A stretch of 64,000 nt of DNA from Acidobacteriota bacterium (GCA_013289765.1 JABCZI010000002.1:496001-560000); one strand, 5' to 3'; numbered from the stretch's first letter, positions 17,676-26,584 are shown. The notes: generated from the sequence alone by a model not told the origin. Program-made: numbers and translations.

Positions 17676-19903
17676 GTGAACAAAATTATCCTCGCTCTGG
17701 CTGCGTTTTTTGTTTCAAGTTGCTTTCCGTCTCCGCTCCTCCGCGGGCAGTCGTCTTCGCCGGTCAAGCCGCTCACCATTGAGGCGATTTTCGCTCCCGG
17801 CGGTCTGGGTGGGCGCGGTCCGGAAAATGTCGAGTGGAGCCCCGACGGCACCAAACTCTCATTCGTGCAGCGCGATGACGAGGGAGAGCACGGCGAGCTC
17901 TGGTACGTGGATGCGGCGACCGGCGAGAAGAAGGTTTTGCTCAGCGCCGCCAAGCTGGCCTCGCTCGCCCCCGACTACAACAAAGTTAAGAACGAGCGGG
18001 AAAAAGAGCGCCTGACGCGCTATCACGTCGCCGCCTATTTGTGGGCGCCGGATTCGAAGCGCTTAATTTTTGATTCTCAGGGACAGCTCTGGCTTTTTGA
18101 TCTGGCTACGGGCACGGCGGTCCAGTTCACTTCGGCGCCAGACCCAAGTATCGATCCAAAATTTTCGCCAGATGGGAACCACGTTTCGTACGTTCGAAAG
18201 CACAATCTCTATATTCGTCCGGTCAGCGGCAAGAACGAAAAGCAACTCACCAGGGACACGGCGGACGATCTGTTCAACGGTGACATCGACTGGGTGTATG
18301 CCGAAGAGCTGGCCGTACGCAGCAATTATTTTTGGTCGCCTGATAGCAAGCAGATCGTCTTTCTGCACATGGACGAAAGCAAAGTGCCCACTTATCCCAT
18401 TGAAAACTTGATTCCCACGCATCCGACAGTGGACAACGAAAAATATCCCAAGGTGGGTGACGCCAATCCGGTGGTGAAGCTGGGGGTGGCGGATACTAAC
18501 AAAGGAAAAGTTCGATGGATCTCACTGCCCGGCGAGGAAGAGTCCTACATTCCTCGCTTTGGCTGGGTGCGGGAAGGCGTGGTGTGGGTGGAGCTTTTGA
18601 ACCGCGACCAGGACAAAATGGATTTGTACTTCGTCGAGGTTAAGTCAGGGAAGTCGACGAAAGTGTTGAGCGAGATCACTCCGGGAGCGTGGGTCAATGT
18701 GAACGATGATTTCAAAATATTGAAGTCGGGCGACCGCTTTCTATGGTCGAGCTGGCGCGACGGACATACCCACTTATATCTCTACAGTTTTGACAAGCAG
18801 AATCCGCTGAGCGCCGAGGCGAAGCTCGAGCGCCAACTGACGCGGGGCGATTTCGAAGTGCTTGGAGTTGCGGCCGTGGATGAGAGTGCCGGCACGGTAT
18901 TTTTCTCTTCCAATAAAGACGATCCCAGGCAGCGGCATATTTTTTCGATCAAGCTCGATGGAACTGATCTGCGTCAGCTCACGCCGGACGAAGGACTTTA
19001 CTACGGCAAGTTTTCCGATGACGCGAAACATTTTGAGCAAACCTTCATGGGTCCATCGACCGTCCCGCGGATATCGTTGTGCGCGGTAGGAGCCGCGTGT
19101 GTTCCCGTGTGGCAGGCGCGCGACGAAGTGGCTGAGTACGGATTGCGGGCGCCGAAATATCTTGAGTTCAAAGCCGACGACGGCACCACCCTGTACGGCC
19201 GTCTGTTGCTGCCTCCGGACGCGCCGCCCGGCGGCAAAATTCCGCTGATCGTAAACATTTACGGCGGGCCCGCGGCCCAGATGGTGCTGAAAGAGCCGAT
19301 GAGTCCCTTCGACGAAGTCCTGTCGCGCCAGGGCTTCGCGATTTTTGCCCTCGACAATCGCGGAACGCCGGGCCGCGACCAAAAATTCCAGGCAGCTATT
19401 CGTCACGAATTCGGAGCGATCGAATTGAAGGATCAACTCGGCGCTCTCGACCAACTTTTCACACAGTATCCGCAACTCGACCCTGATCGCTTGGCAATCT
19501 GGGGATGGTCGAATGGCGGCTCCATGACGCTCTACGCAATGACCCACTCCAAACGATTTCGCGCCGGAGTTGCCGTCGCGCCGTCACCGACCAGATCAAC
19601 TACGACACCATCTACACCGAACGTTACATGGGACAGTTGAAAGACGACCCCAAGGGGTATGCCGAGTCCGACGTCACGGCCGATGCCGCGAAGTTGCACG
19701 GCGCGCTCTTGATGGCGCATGGCACGGGCGATGACAATGTGCATTTTCAGAACAGCATGCAAATGGTCAACGCGCTCATCAAGGCCGGCATCCAATTCCG
19801 GCTGATGATCTATCCCAATAAAACCCACAGCATCTCCGGAACGGATTCGCGCACGCATCTCTTCCACATGATCGACGATCACTTTGTGCGGGAGCTGAAA
19901 TAG
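17676..19903 (+). pseudogene. S9 prolyl oligopeptidase / DPP IV-type peptidase, frameshifted
   Basis: An exported serine peptidase: GTG start, signal peptide (KIILALAAFFVSSC), DPP IV-type beta-propeller and an alpha/beta-hydrolase domain. The nucleophile motif is GWSNGG (Ser612). Shortly after, at about 19581-19583, the frame breaks: reading on gives only SPTRSTTTPSTPNVTWDS and a stop at 19640. The -1 frame from that point gives the expected continuation (VTDQINYDTIYTERYMGQL, then HGTGDDNVHF with the Asp and NKTHS with the His) to 19903. One missing G in GCGCCGGTCACC explains it. It is either a recent inactivating mutation or a sequencing error; nothing else in the gene is decayed. Confidence 0.85.
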
Positions 19904-19917
19904 GATTATGTGAAATA

Positions 19918-19950
19918 AGCTCATTCGGGCGAAGCCCGATGGCTTTTTTT
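19918..19950 (+). terminator. Rho-independent terminator after the S9 peptidase
   Basis: Stem TCGGGC / GCCCGA (19925-19930 with 19934-19939), loop GAA, partly extended by flanking pairs, followed by GGC and seven T. It lies 21 bases after the peptidase stop, in front of the convergent FmdB gene. Confidence 0.8.
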
Positions 19951-19979
19951 CTCTTGAAGGGAGCTAGACCCTATCTCCC

Positions 19980-20387
19980 TTACTTGCTCTTCTCAGACTT
20001 GCGCGACGAACTCTGCCTGGACGAACTTTGTTTCGATGAGGAATCTTTCGAAGAGCTCTCCTTAGAAGAACTTTCCTTCGACGATCCCTCCTTCGTAGAT
20101 CCTTCCTTCGACGATGCTTCCTTCGAGGACGACCCGTCTGACTTGTCCCCGCCGTCCTTCTTGGAGTCCTTTGAATCTCTGCCTCCGTCGGAAGAAGACG
20201 CGTGAGATTTATTTGCGTAGTCGGTCACGTACCAGCCCGATCCCTTGAACTGCACGGCGGGCGCGGAGATCATCTGCTCGACGCGGCCGCCGCACTCCGG
20301 ACACTTCTTAAGCATCTTGTCGGAAAATTTCTGGATTTTCTCAAATTGATGACCGCATTTTTCGCACTTGTATTCGTAAAGAGGCAT
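19980..20387 (-). CDS. FmdB-family zinc-ribbon protein with Ser/Lys repeat tail
   Basis: The first 45 residues are an FmdB-type regulatory zinc ribbon: MPLYEYKCEKCGHQFE and KKCPECGG give a C4 zinc site. A short linker with GSGWYVTDY follows, as in other FmdB proteins. The rest (about residues 62-135) is low complexity: repeated SSSKE, GSTKE and SSSKQ units with almost only Ser, Lys, Glu, Asp, Gly, then Arg. Such tails vary in length between relatives and are probably disordered. FmdB proteins are called putative regulators; their target is unknown. It converges on the S9 peptidase. Confidence 0.85.
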   Translation of the reverse strand: MPLYEYKCEKCGHQFEKIQKFSDKMLKKCPECGGRVEQMISAPAVQFKGSGWYVTDYANKSHASSSDGGRDSKDSKKDGGDKSDGSSSKEASSKEGSTKEGSSKESSSKESSSKDSSSKQSSSRQSSSRKSEKSK

Positions 20388-20514
20388 GGGTTCTAAGACG
20401 GTTGTGAGGAAAACTCTTTCACATCGATTCTAGGGGCGTGGGTTCGATTGCGTCAATTGAGGCGGAGACAGGTTACCCGAGTGTGCGAAGCAGTCTGGGT
20501 GGTAGACTCCGGCC

Positions 20515-21474
20515 ATGCAGCCTGTTGGCGGGAAAATCGACGCGGTCAAAATCGTCGAACCCGAGGACCATTCGTCCGTAGAGGCGAAGGAGATTATCGC
20601 GCACAGGCGCCAGGCGGTTTCTCCGGGGCCAGCGCTCTATCTCGTGGCCACGCCTATCGGCAACCTCGAGGACATCACGCTTCGCGCCGTACGAGTGCTG
20701 AAGGAAGTGGGTGTCATTGCCTGCGAAGACACGCGACAAACCCGGAAGCTTCTCAACCACTACGGAATCGCGACGCGAACCACCAGTTATCACGAGCACA
20801 ATGAGATGACGCGCGCGTCGGAACTCGTAAAAGAAATGCAGCAAGGCGCCAGCGTCGCGCTGGTCACGGATGCGGGGATGCCGGGAATTTCTGATCCGGG
20901 ATTTCGTCTGATTTCCCTGGCGATTCGTCATCATCTACCGGTTGTGCCGATTCCGGGAGCGTCGGCATTTTTGGCGGCTCTTGTGGCCAGCGGCCTGCCC
21001 ACCGATTCGTTCCGCTTCAGCGGATTTCTCCCGCCGAAGCGCGGTGAGCGTAGGGCCGCGCTGGAGGCGATCCGCACTTCTCCCCGCACCCAGATTTTTT
21101 ACGAAGCTCCGCACCGGATCGTCGATGCGCTTGCGGATCTGGTTGAGACCTTGGGAAAAGACCGCCATGTGGTCATCGCGCGAGAGCTGACCAAGTTGCA
21201 CGAAGAGTTCCTGCGCGGACGCGCGATTGAAGTTCTGGAGGCGTTGAAATCGCGCGATGGCGTTAAGGGCGAGATCACGCTCCTGATCGGCAAGGCCGCC
21301 GAAGAAGAGGCTAGTTTGGGGACGGGCGACCCCGCCCGTACCGGGGTGAGGCAGAGGCTGGAACAAATCATGGCAGAGGAAAAAGTTGACGAGAAATCCG
21401 CGCTAAAGAAGGTCGCGAAAGAGCGGGGCATTTCGAAGAGCGAGGCGTACCGCGAGTTGCAGAGGAGCAAGTGA
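20515..21474 (+). CDS. rsmI: 16S rRNA (cytidine1402-2'-O)-methyltransferase RsmI
   Basis: A 319-residue tetrapyrrole-methylase-fold enzyme that methylates the 2'-OH of C1402 in the 16S rRNA P site. Typical motifs are LYLVATPIGNLEDITLRA, ACEDTRQTRKLL, SYHEHNE, LVTDAGMPGISDPG and VPGASAFLAALVASGLPTD-like PIPGASAF. About 33 residues precede the first motif and may be dispensable. The C-terminal region (RQRLEQIMAEEKVDEKSALKKVAKERG) is the usual RsmI tail domain. Between catalytic part and tail, residues SLGTGDPARTGV are encoded by a GC-rich palindrome (21322-21339), probably a repeat captured as coding sequence. Confidence 0.95.
   Translation: MQPVGGKIDAVKIVEPEDHSSVEAKEIIAHRRQAVSPGPALYLVATPIGNLEDITLRAVRVLKEVGVIACEDTRQTRKLLNHYGIATRTTSYHEHNEMTRASELVKEMQQGASVALVTDAGMPGISDPGFRLISLAIRHHLPVVPIPGASAFLAALVASGLPTDSFRFSGFLPPKRGERRAALEAIRTSPRTQIFYEAPHRIVDALADLVETLGKDRHVVIARELTKLHEEFLRGRAIEVLEALKSRDGVKGEITLLIGKAAEEEASLGTGDPARTGVRQRLEQIMAEEKVDEKSALKKVAKERGISKSEAYRELQRSK
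21322..21339 (+). repeat. Palindrome inside rsmI linker
   Basis: Seven-base arms ACGGGCG and CGCCCGT around ACCC, with GGGG on either side. It falls between the methyltransferase domain and the C-terminal tail of RsmI and keeps the frame. Confidence 0.6.
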
Positions 21475-21489
21475 CAAGTTATGGAATGC

Positions 21490-21515
21490 TATAATCAACG
21501 TTGATTAACATTGAT
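21490..21515 (+). promoter_or_regulatory. -10 box and overlapping operator of the toxin-antitoxin pair
   Basis: A perfect TATAAT (21490-21495) is overlapped by the 12-bp palindrome ATCAACGTTGAT (21494-21505), followed by a second, similar half-site AACATTGAT (21507-21515). No good -35 box is seen at the right distance. Phd/YefM antitoxins bind palindromes over their own promoter, so this is the expected place and form for an autoregulatory operator. Confidence 0.55.
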
Positions 21516-21549
21516 CAGTCTGCACTGGAACCGGAAGGGGCTGAACATC

Positions 21550-21849
21550 ATGAAGACCGTTGTGCATCGTATTCCTCTCACGAAAGCCCGCATCAACCTT
21601 GGACAGGTGGTTCGGAGGGCTCACGTCAATCGCGAATATTTCATTCTCGAAAAAGACGGTATCCCCGTGGTTGGCATCATGCACGTCGATGATTTAGAGG
21701 ATTACCTGGACCAGCAGGACGAATCATTGAAGGAACAAATTAAAACCGGCCACAAAGACTACCTTGCCGGCAAGGTTCGGGATGCGGGTGAGTTCCTGAC
21801 TGAACTGCGGCGTCCTGCCAAGAAGGCTAAAAAGCAAGCGGCGCGATAA
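21550..21849 (+). CDS. Type II antitoxin, Phd/YefM family
   Basis: A 99-residue protein. The N-terminal MKTVVHRIPLTKARINLGQVVRRAHVNREYFILEKDGIPVVGIMHVDDLEDYL is the Phd/YefM fold: a DNA-binding dimer that also gives the IPLTKAR...LGQVV motif. The rest (about 60-99) is charged and Lys-rich, the usual disordered segment that wraps the toxin. GGAAGGGG lies upstream of ATG 21550; an earlier in-frame TTG at 21511 falls inside the operator and is unlikely. It precedes a RelE/ParE-type toxin gene and probably represses the pair. Confidence 0.82.
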   Translation: MKTVVHRIPLTKARINLGQVVRRAHVNREYFILEKDGIPVVGIMHVDDLEDYLDQQDESLKEQIKTGHKDYLAGKVRDAGEFLTELRRPAKKAKKQAAR

Positions 21850-21904
21850 CCGCACCCTCGGCATCATGTTCACGCCGCAAGGCAGGGACAAGGACCTATC
21901 AGCC

Positions 21905-22222
21905 ATGCCTGCGGATCCAAGTCTTTATAGAGTCTTAACGACGCCCGGCTACGAACGGGACTTCCACACAATTTCGCGTGGCGTGTCCGCAGCAGTCGAC
22001 GCGATGGACCGAGTGCTCACTATTCTCCGCCGCGATCCATACAACCGTAGCAGGCAGCATCAGATCAAGAAGCTCACTGGATGCAAGGCGGGCGAAGGGC
22101 AATGGAGAATCCGCTGGAAGGAATACCGGCTGCGGTACGACATTCTGGAGAACGATGTGGTCTTATACTCGTTCCGCCCCCGAGCTACTTCCCCGCCAAC
22201 TCCCGCTTCACCGCTTCACTAA
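21905..22222 (+). CDS. RelE/ParE-superfamily toxin
   Basis: A roughly 106-residue protein with the RelE/ParE toxin fold: YRVLTTPGYERDFHTI, then ILRRDPYNRSRQHQIKKLTG, GEGQWRIRWKEYRLRYDI and VVLYSFRPR. The basic WRIRWKEYRLRY strand fits a RelE-type ribosome-dependent mRNA endonuclease, but ParE-type gyrase poisoning cannot be excluded. ATG 21905 has AAGGAC upstream; ATG 21866 is possible but lacks one. The last 12 or so residues (ATSPPTPASPLH) look added and overlap the 3' end of yqeY by 38 bases on the other strand. Confidence 0.75.
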   Translation: MPADPSLYRVLTTPGYERDFHTISRGVSAAVDAMDRVLTILRRDPYNRSRQHQIKKLTGCKAGEGQWRIRWKEYRLRYDILENDVVLYSFRPRATSPPTPASPLH

Positions 22223-22643
22223 CCATCTTCCCATCCACGCGCATCCCTGCTCCTGAAAACCGCGCCATCGCATTCTTCATCACCGTCCCCATATCCTTCA
22301 TCGTAGGTGAGCCCATCTCGGCAATCACGGCTTTCACTCCGGCGACCACTTCGGTCTCGCCCGCGGCTTTTGGCAAATAGCTCTCGATCAACACAATCTC
22401 AGCGGCTTCTTTATCAGCCATTTCCTGGCGTCCGCCTTTGGTGAACTGCTCGACGGACTCTTTGCGCTGCTTGATCAGCGTGGCCAGGACGGCTTGCGAC
22501 TCTTTGTCATCCAGCGGCGCCATCTTGTCGATCTCGCGATTCTTCAGCGCGGATTTAACCATGCGCAAGGTGGAGAGGCGCTGCTCCTCGCGCGCTTTCA
22601 TCGCGGCGGTGATGTCACTCTGGATCTGTTCGATAAGGCTCAT
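22185..22643 (-). CDS. yqeY: GatB/YqeY domain protein
   Basis: A 152-residue helical protein of the YqeY family, related to the tail domain of GatB, the tRNA-dependent amidotransferase subunit. Evidence: SLIEQIQSDITAAMKAREEQRLSTLRMVKSALKN, KQRKESVEQFTKGGRQEMADKEAAEI and the C-terminal VDGKMVSEAVKREL. Its role is unclear; a tRNA-related function is suspected from the fold. ATG 22643 (MSLIEQ) is the usual start, 14 codons inside a longer open frame. Its 3' end overlaps the convergent toxin gene. Confidence 0.88.
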   Translation of the reverse strand: MSLIEQIQSDITAAMKAREEQRLSTLRMVKSALKNREIDKMAPLDDKESQAVLATLIKQRKESVEQFTKGGRQEMADKEAAEIVLIESYLPKAAGETEVVAGVKAVIAEMGSPTMKDMGTVMKNAMARFSGAGMRVDGKMVSEAVKRELAGK

Positions 22644-22753
22644 AGTTTGCCAATTATAGCGGAGCGGCGGCAACCCTCCGGGCATCAGATTCTCTCATCA
22701 AATTCGTCACTAAACCATCTTGACCTGCATCTCATCCTCAGGAGGAAACAGAT

Positions 22754-23059
22754 ATGAGCAAACTTGCCCTTTGGGCCCAACTGGAAGCGAAGCCCGGAAA
22801 AGAAAAAGAGGTGGAAGAATTTCTCAAGTCGGCGCGGCCCCTGGCCGAAAAGGAACCAGCCACATTGACTTGGTACGCAATTAAAATGGGCCCTGGAAAA
22901 TACGGCATCTTCGACACGTTCGCCGACGAAAATGGACGAAACGCTCATCTTAACGGCGAGATCGCCAAGGCACTCTTTGCCAAGGCCAAGGATCTTTTTT
23001 CCAAACCGCCAGATATTGCTAAGCCGGAAGTTCTTGCCGTGAAATCCTCGCGCAGCTGA
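22754..23059 (+). CDS. Antibiotic biosynthesis monooxygenase-like (ABM) protein
   Basis: A 101-residue ferredoxin-like dimer of the ABM family. The opening LALWAQLEAKPGKEKEVEEFLKSA and the middle TLTWYAIKMGPGKYGIFDTFADENGRNAHLNGE are typical. Family members include cofactor-free monooxygenases and heme-degrading proteins; many, probably including this one, have unknown substrates. A strong AGGAGG lies before the ATG. It appears to stand alone, 110 bases upstream of the aminotransferase gene. Confidence 0.85.
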   Translation: MSKLALWAQLEAKPGKEKEVEEFLKSARPLAEKEPATLTWYAIKMGPGKYGIFDTFADENGRNAHLNGEIAKALFAKAKDLFSKPPDIAKPEVLAVKSSRS

Positions 23060-23175
23060 TGCTGGTCAGCCGACAGATTAAGCGAAGCGTTTCGCGGCGT
23101 CTATCGAAACTCGTACGGTTCCGGTAGACTACTGAAGAATTCTTTCTCATCCTCATCTTCAGGACATCAGCCGTA

Positions 23176-24369
23176 ATGCTTCGCAAGAATCGTCTTTTCA
23201 CTCCTGGGCCAACGCCGCTGCTGCCAGCGGCGCAAACGGCCATGGCTTCGTTCACGGCACATCACCGCACCGCTGATTTCCGTGCGCTGTTTCAACGCGT
23301 ACTGGCGGACATGAAAGATTTTATCGGCACGCGAAACGACGTCCTCGTCCTGGCTTGCTCGGGCACGGGCGTGATGGAAGCTTCGATCTCAAACTTAACG
23401 TCGCCCGGCGATAAAGTTTTAGTCCTCACGGCGGGAAAGTTCGGCGAGCGCTGGACCGGACTTGCAAAAGCATTCCGTTGCAACGTCGAGGTAGTGAACG
23501 TCCCCTATGGCGAAACTTTTTCGCTGAATGACATTCAGACCAAGCTGACTCCTGACGTGCGAGCCGTCTTCATGCAGGCCACGGAGAGTTCGACCGGAGT
23601 GCGGCATGACGTGGAAGGCATTGCCAAGATCGTACGCGCCAACGGCGCCGACACGCTGCTGGTGGTCGATGCCATCACTGGCTTGGGTACGACTCATCTC
23701 GATGTCGATCGATGGGGCGTGGATTTTATTATCGGCGGATCGCAGAAAGCGCTGATGATTCCTCCGGGCCTCGCGTATTGCGCCGTGAGTGAGCGGGCAT
23801 GGCAGAGAATGGAGACCACTTCTTCTCCGCGCTTTTACTTCGACCTGCGCAAAGAACGCAAATCCGCCGCCAAGGGTGAATCGGCGTACACGCCGGCGAC
23901 CTCGCTGTTTGCGGCCCTAGGAGCCGCACTGGAGTTCATTCGGCAAATGGGCAACGGCGATTTGAGCAAGGGCCGCGAAGCCTTGGTCAACAACGCGGAA
24001 CTTTGCGCCGAAATGACTCGCGCTGGAGTGCAGGCTCTTGGACTGAAACTCTTCGCGGCGTCGCCCGCCGCCGCACTCACCGCGGTCTGCTCACCCGCTG
24101 GACTCGATTCTGGAAAAATCATTAAGGAATTTCGCGAGTCCTTCGATGCAGTAGTCGCCAATGGCCAAGGTGAGATGAAAGGCCAGATGTTCCGCATTGC
24201 CCACATCGGCTACTACGACTATCTCGACACGATCGGTATCTTGGCTGCGCTTGAGCACGTCTTAACGCGCTGCACCGGCAAGGCTGTCGAGTATGGCGCG
24301 GCAGTACGCGCAGCCCAGGAAGTCTACGCGCGCGAGATGTCGAAAAAGCGCCAACTTGTTGGAGCGTGA
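23176..24369 (+). CDS. Class V aminotransferase, likely serine-pathway
   Basis: A 397-residue PLP enzyme of the alanine-glyoxylate / serine-pyruvate aminotransferase family: LFTPGPTPLLP at the start, HHRTADFRALF, LACSGTGVMEAS and the PLP lysine Lys191 in GGSQKALMIPPG. The next gene on the same strand is serA. In several phyla, an enzyme of this type paired with serA makes phosphoserine in place of SerC, so that role is inferred here; transamination with glyoxylate is the alternative. An opposite-strand lipoprotein gene sits between the two, so cotranscription is not certain. Confidence 0.88.
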   Translation: MLRKNRLFTPGPTPLLPAAQTAMASFTAHHRTADFRALFQRVLADMKDFIGTRNDVLVLACSGTGVMEASISNLTSPGDKVLVLTAGKFGERWTGLAKAFRCNVEVVNVPYGETFSLNDIQTKLTPDVRAVFMQATESSTGVRHDVEGIAKIVRANGADTLLVVDAITGLGTTHLDVDRWGVDFIIGGSQKALMIPPGLAYCAVSERAWQRMETTSSPRFYFDLRKERKSAAKGESAYTPATSLFAALGAALEFIRQMGNGDLSKGREALVNNAELCAEMTRAGVQALGLKLFAASPAAALTAVCSPAGLDSGKIIKEFRESFDAVVANGQGEMKGQMFRIAHIGYYDYLDTIGILAALEHVLTRCTGKAVEYGAAVRAAQEVYAREMSKKRQLVGA

Positions 24370-24392
24370 AAATACGGCTGATCCGCTCCAGC

Positions 24393-24788
24393 TTAGTTGA
24401 TGGTGAAAGTCATGCTGTTGGAGGTTTCGGGCGAAGTACCTCCTCCGTACATGCCGCCGGGAGTGCCGGGGTTCGTTACCGTGACCGAAACCGTGCCCGC
24501 AGTGGCGATCGACGCGGCGGGAATGGTAGCGGTCAACTGATTTGCGCTCACATGAGAGGTGGTCTGTGCCGTGCCGTTCCAGTTCACGGCGGCATTGCTA
24601 TTAAAGTTTGTACCGTTGACCGTGAGTACGAAGGACGGGCTTCCGGCAGCCATGCTGCTAGGAGCCAGCGCGCTGACGCTCGGCATAGTTCCGACGGCGG
24701 GGGGAGTAGTAGTGGTTGGCTTGCTGTAGCCGCAAGCCAAGCCTACGGCAATAAGTCCAGCCAGAATTACTGTCTTCACAGTCTTCAT
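24393..24788 (-). CDS. Small IPT/TIG-domain lipoprotein
   Basis: A 131-residue protein with a lipoprotein signal (MKTVKTVILAGLIAVGLAC; lipobox GLAC, Cys19). After a Thr/Pro linker it has one IPT/TIG immunoglobulin-like domain: SVSALAPSSMAAGSPSFVLTVNGTNFNSNAAVNWNG, with the closing SVTVTNPGTPGG. It is anchored in the membrane and faces the periplasm or surface. Function is unknown; such domains serve as structural or binding modules. It is encoded antisense between the aminotransferase and serA. Confidence 0.85.
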   Translation of the reverse strand: MKTVKTVILAGLIAVGLACGYSKPTTTTPPAVGTMPSVSALAPSSMAAGSPSFVLTVNGTNFNSNAAVNWNGTAQTTSHVSANQLTATIPAASIATAGTVSVTVTNPGTPGGMYGGGTSPETSNSMTFTIN

Positions 24789-24943
24789 ATGGTCTCTCCT
24801 CCTACGGGTTCGACAGTGCCCGATTGAGGAGAGTCTAGGAGCAGTCGGTAGAAGGTGTGTCAGGACGGTGTCATTTTGGTGTCAACGTTTTGTCACGGTA
24901 AGTTTTGCTCGAAAAGCCCTGGTTTGAAAGGATCGAGTCTCAC

Positions 24944-26542
24944 TTGAAAATTGTTATTGCAGAAAAGATCTCCGCCGCCGCCCTCGAACAGCTAAGAGAG
25001 CCGGACTGGACCGTCCTTACCGCCGAACAATTGGACGGCAAACTTTCCCACCACCTGGAATCCGCAGACGCACTCATCGTGCGTTCGGCGGTGCAGGCGG
25101 ATGCGGAGCTGTTGTCGCATGCGAAAAAGCTGCGCGTAATTGGGCGCGCCGGGGTGGGCGTGGACAACATCGACCTCGACGCCGCCACACGCCAGGGCAT
25201 CGCGGTAATGAACACGCCCGGAGCAAACGCCGTGGCCGTGGCGGAACAAACTCTCGGCATGATGCTGGCCATGGCTCGCCATCTCTGCCGGGCAGACGCG
25301 CTGATGCATGCCGGCCGCTGGGAAAAGAAATCGCTGCAAGGCACGGAACTGCGTGGCAAGACGTTGGGAATCGCCGGCCTCGGCCGCATCGGCATGGAAG
25401 TAGCGCGGCGGGCACGCGCGTTCGGAATGACCCTGGTGGCGCATGATCCGTTCGTTTCCGCGGGCGTGGCGAAGGAGCAAGGAATTCGTCTGACAAGTCT
25501 GGACGAGCTTTATGCGGCGGCGGATTACATTACGCTGCATGTCGGGCTCACTCCGCAGACGACGGGCATGATCAACCAAGCTTCGCTCAAGAAAATGAAA
25601 AAGGGCGTCCGCCTGGTGAACTGCGCGCGCGGCGAACTGATTCAGGAAGCGGATCTGATCGAAGCGTTAAAACAAGGTCAGGTTGCCGCTGCGGCGCTGG
25701 ATGTATTTACCGAAGAGCCTCTGAAGCAATCGCCACTGATGACGATGGAGAATGTGATCCTCACGCCCCACATTGGCGGCGCTACTCATGAAGCGCAGGA
25801 AGCCGTGGGAGTGCAGATCGCGCAGCAGGTGAGGGAATATCTAAAGCATGGCGTGATTCAGAATGCGGTGAACGTGCCGTCGGTTTCTGCGGAAGAATAT
25901 GCAGAGATGCATCCCTATATCGTGCTGGCAGAGCGTATGGGAGCGTTTCTCGCGCAGATTTCCGAAGGCTCGATCGAAGAAATCTCGCTGCGCTACAGCG
26001 GCCACATCGCGGAGTGGAAGACCGACCTGATTCGCAACGCGGCTATCAAAGGAATCCTCAATCAAGTTTTGGAAGAGAAAGCCAATCTGGTGAATGCCGC
26101 GTCGCTGGCGGATTCGCGGGGACTTCGCGTCCACGAGGCGCATAAAGTCAAAGTCTCGACGGGCGGCGCTGGAAGCGTGCTCTCGATTTATCTCAAGAGC
26201 TCGAAAGAAGAGCACATGGTGAAAGGCGCGGTGCTACGAGGCACCCTGCCGCGGCTGCTGCACATTGATGACATCGATGTGGAAGCGCCGCTGGAACGCG
26301 ATCTGATTTACCTAAGGAACCGCGACGTCCCTGGCGTCATCGGCAAAGTGGGCACGATCCTCGGCGAAGGCGAAATTAATATCGCGGACTTCTCGTTAGG
26401 CCGGCGTAGCGTTGAAGCGAATACTGAGGAGCGGGAAGCGATTGCGGTCGTTCACGTCGATGCACAGGTTCCAGATGAAGTGCTGAAGAGGCTGGAGAAG
26501 ATTCCGGCGGTGCGGCAGGCGAAGGCGGTGCGCCTGTTCTGA
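24944..26542 (+). CDS. serA: D-3-phosphoglycerate dehydrogenase SerA
   Basis: A 532-residue enzyme of the long SerA type that oxidises 3-phosphoglycerate, the first step of serine synthesis. It has KIVIAEKISAAALEQL at the start, the Rossmann motif GIAGLGRIGMEVARR, catalytic Arg in NCARGEL, Glu in FTEEPL and His in LTPHIGGAT. After these come the intervening ASB domain and a C-terminal ACT domain (DVPGVIGKVGTILGEGEINIADFSLGR) that mediates serine feedback in this family. The start is probably TTG 24944, which gives the usual N-terminus; an in-frame TTG at 24905 adds 13 unusual residues. Confidence 0.96.
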   Translation: MKIVIAEKISAAALEQLREPDWTVLTAEQLDGKLSHHLESADALIVRSAVQADAELLSHAKKLRVIGRAGVGVDNIDLDAATRQGIAVMNTPGANAVAVAEQTLGMMLAMARHLCRADALMHAGRWEKKSLQGTELRGKTLGIAGLGRIGMEVARRARAFGMTLVAHDPFVSAGVAKEQGIRLTSLDELYAAADYITLHVGLTPQTTGMINQASLKKMKKGVRLVNCARGELIQEADLIEALKQGQVAAAALDVFTEEPLKQSPLMTMENVILTPHIGGATHEAQEAVGVQIAQQVREYLKHGVIQNAVNVPSVSAEEYAEMHPYIVLAERMGAFLAQISEGSIEEISLRYSGHIAEWKTDLIRNAAIKGILNQVLEEKANLVNAASLADSRGLRVHEAHKVKVSTGGAGSVLSIYLKSSKEEHMVKGAVLRGTLPRLLHIDDIDVEAPLERDLIYLRNRDVPGVIGKVGTILGEGEINIADFSLGRRSVEANTEEREAIAVVHVDAQVPDEVLKRLEKIPAVRQAKAVRLF

Positions 26543-26584
26543 GTTGGCTATTCTGGATCCCCCCGGGGACTGAATATCTCGTGG

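Noticed and set aside
24366-24827. 153-codon plus-strand frame overlapping the IPT lipoprotein
   Set aside because: It starts within the aminotransferase stop region and is antisense to a gene with a clear lipobox and IPT domain.
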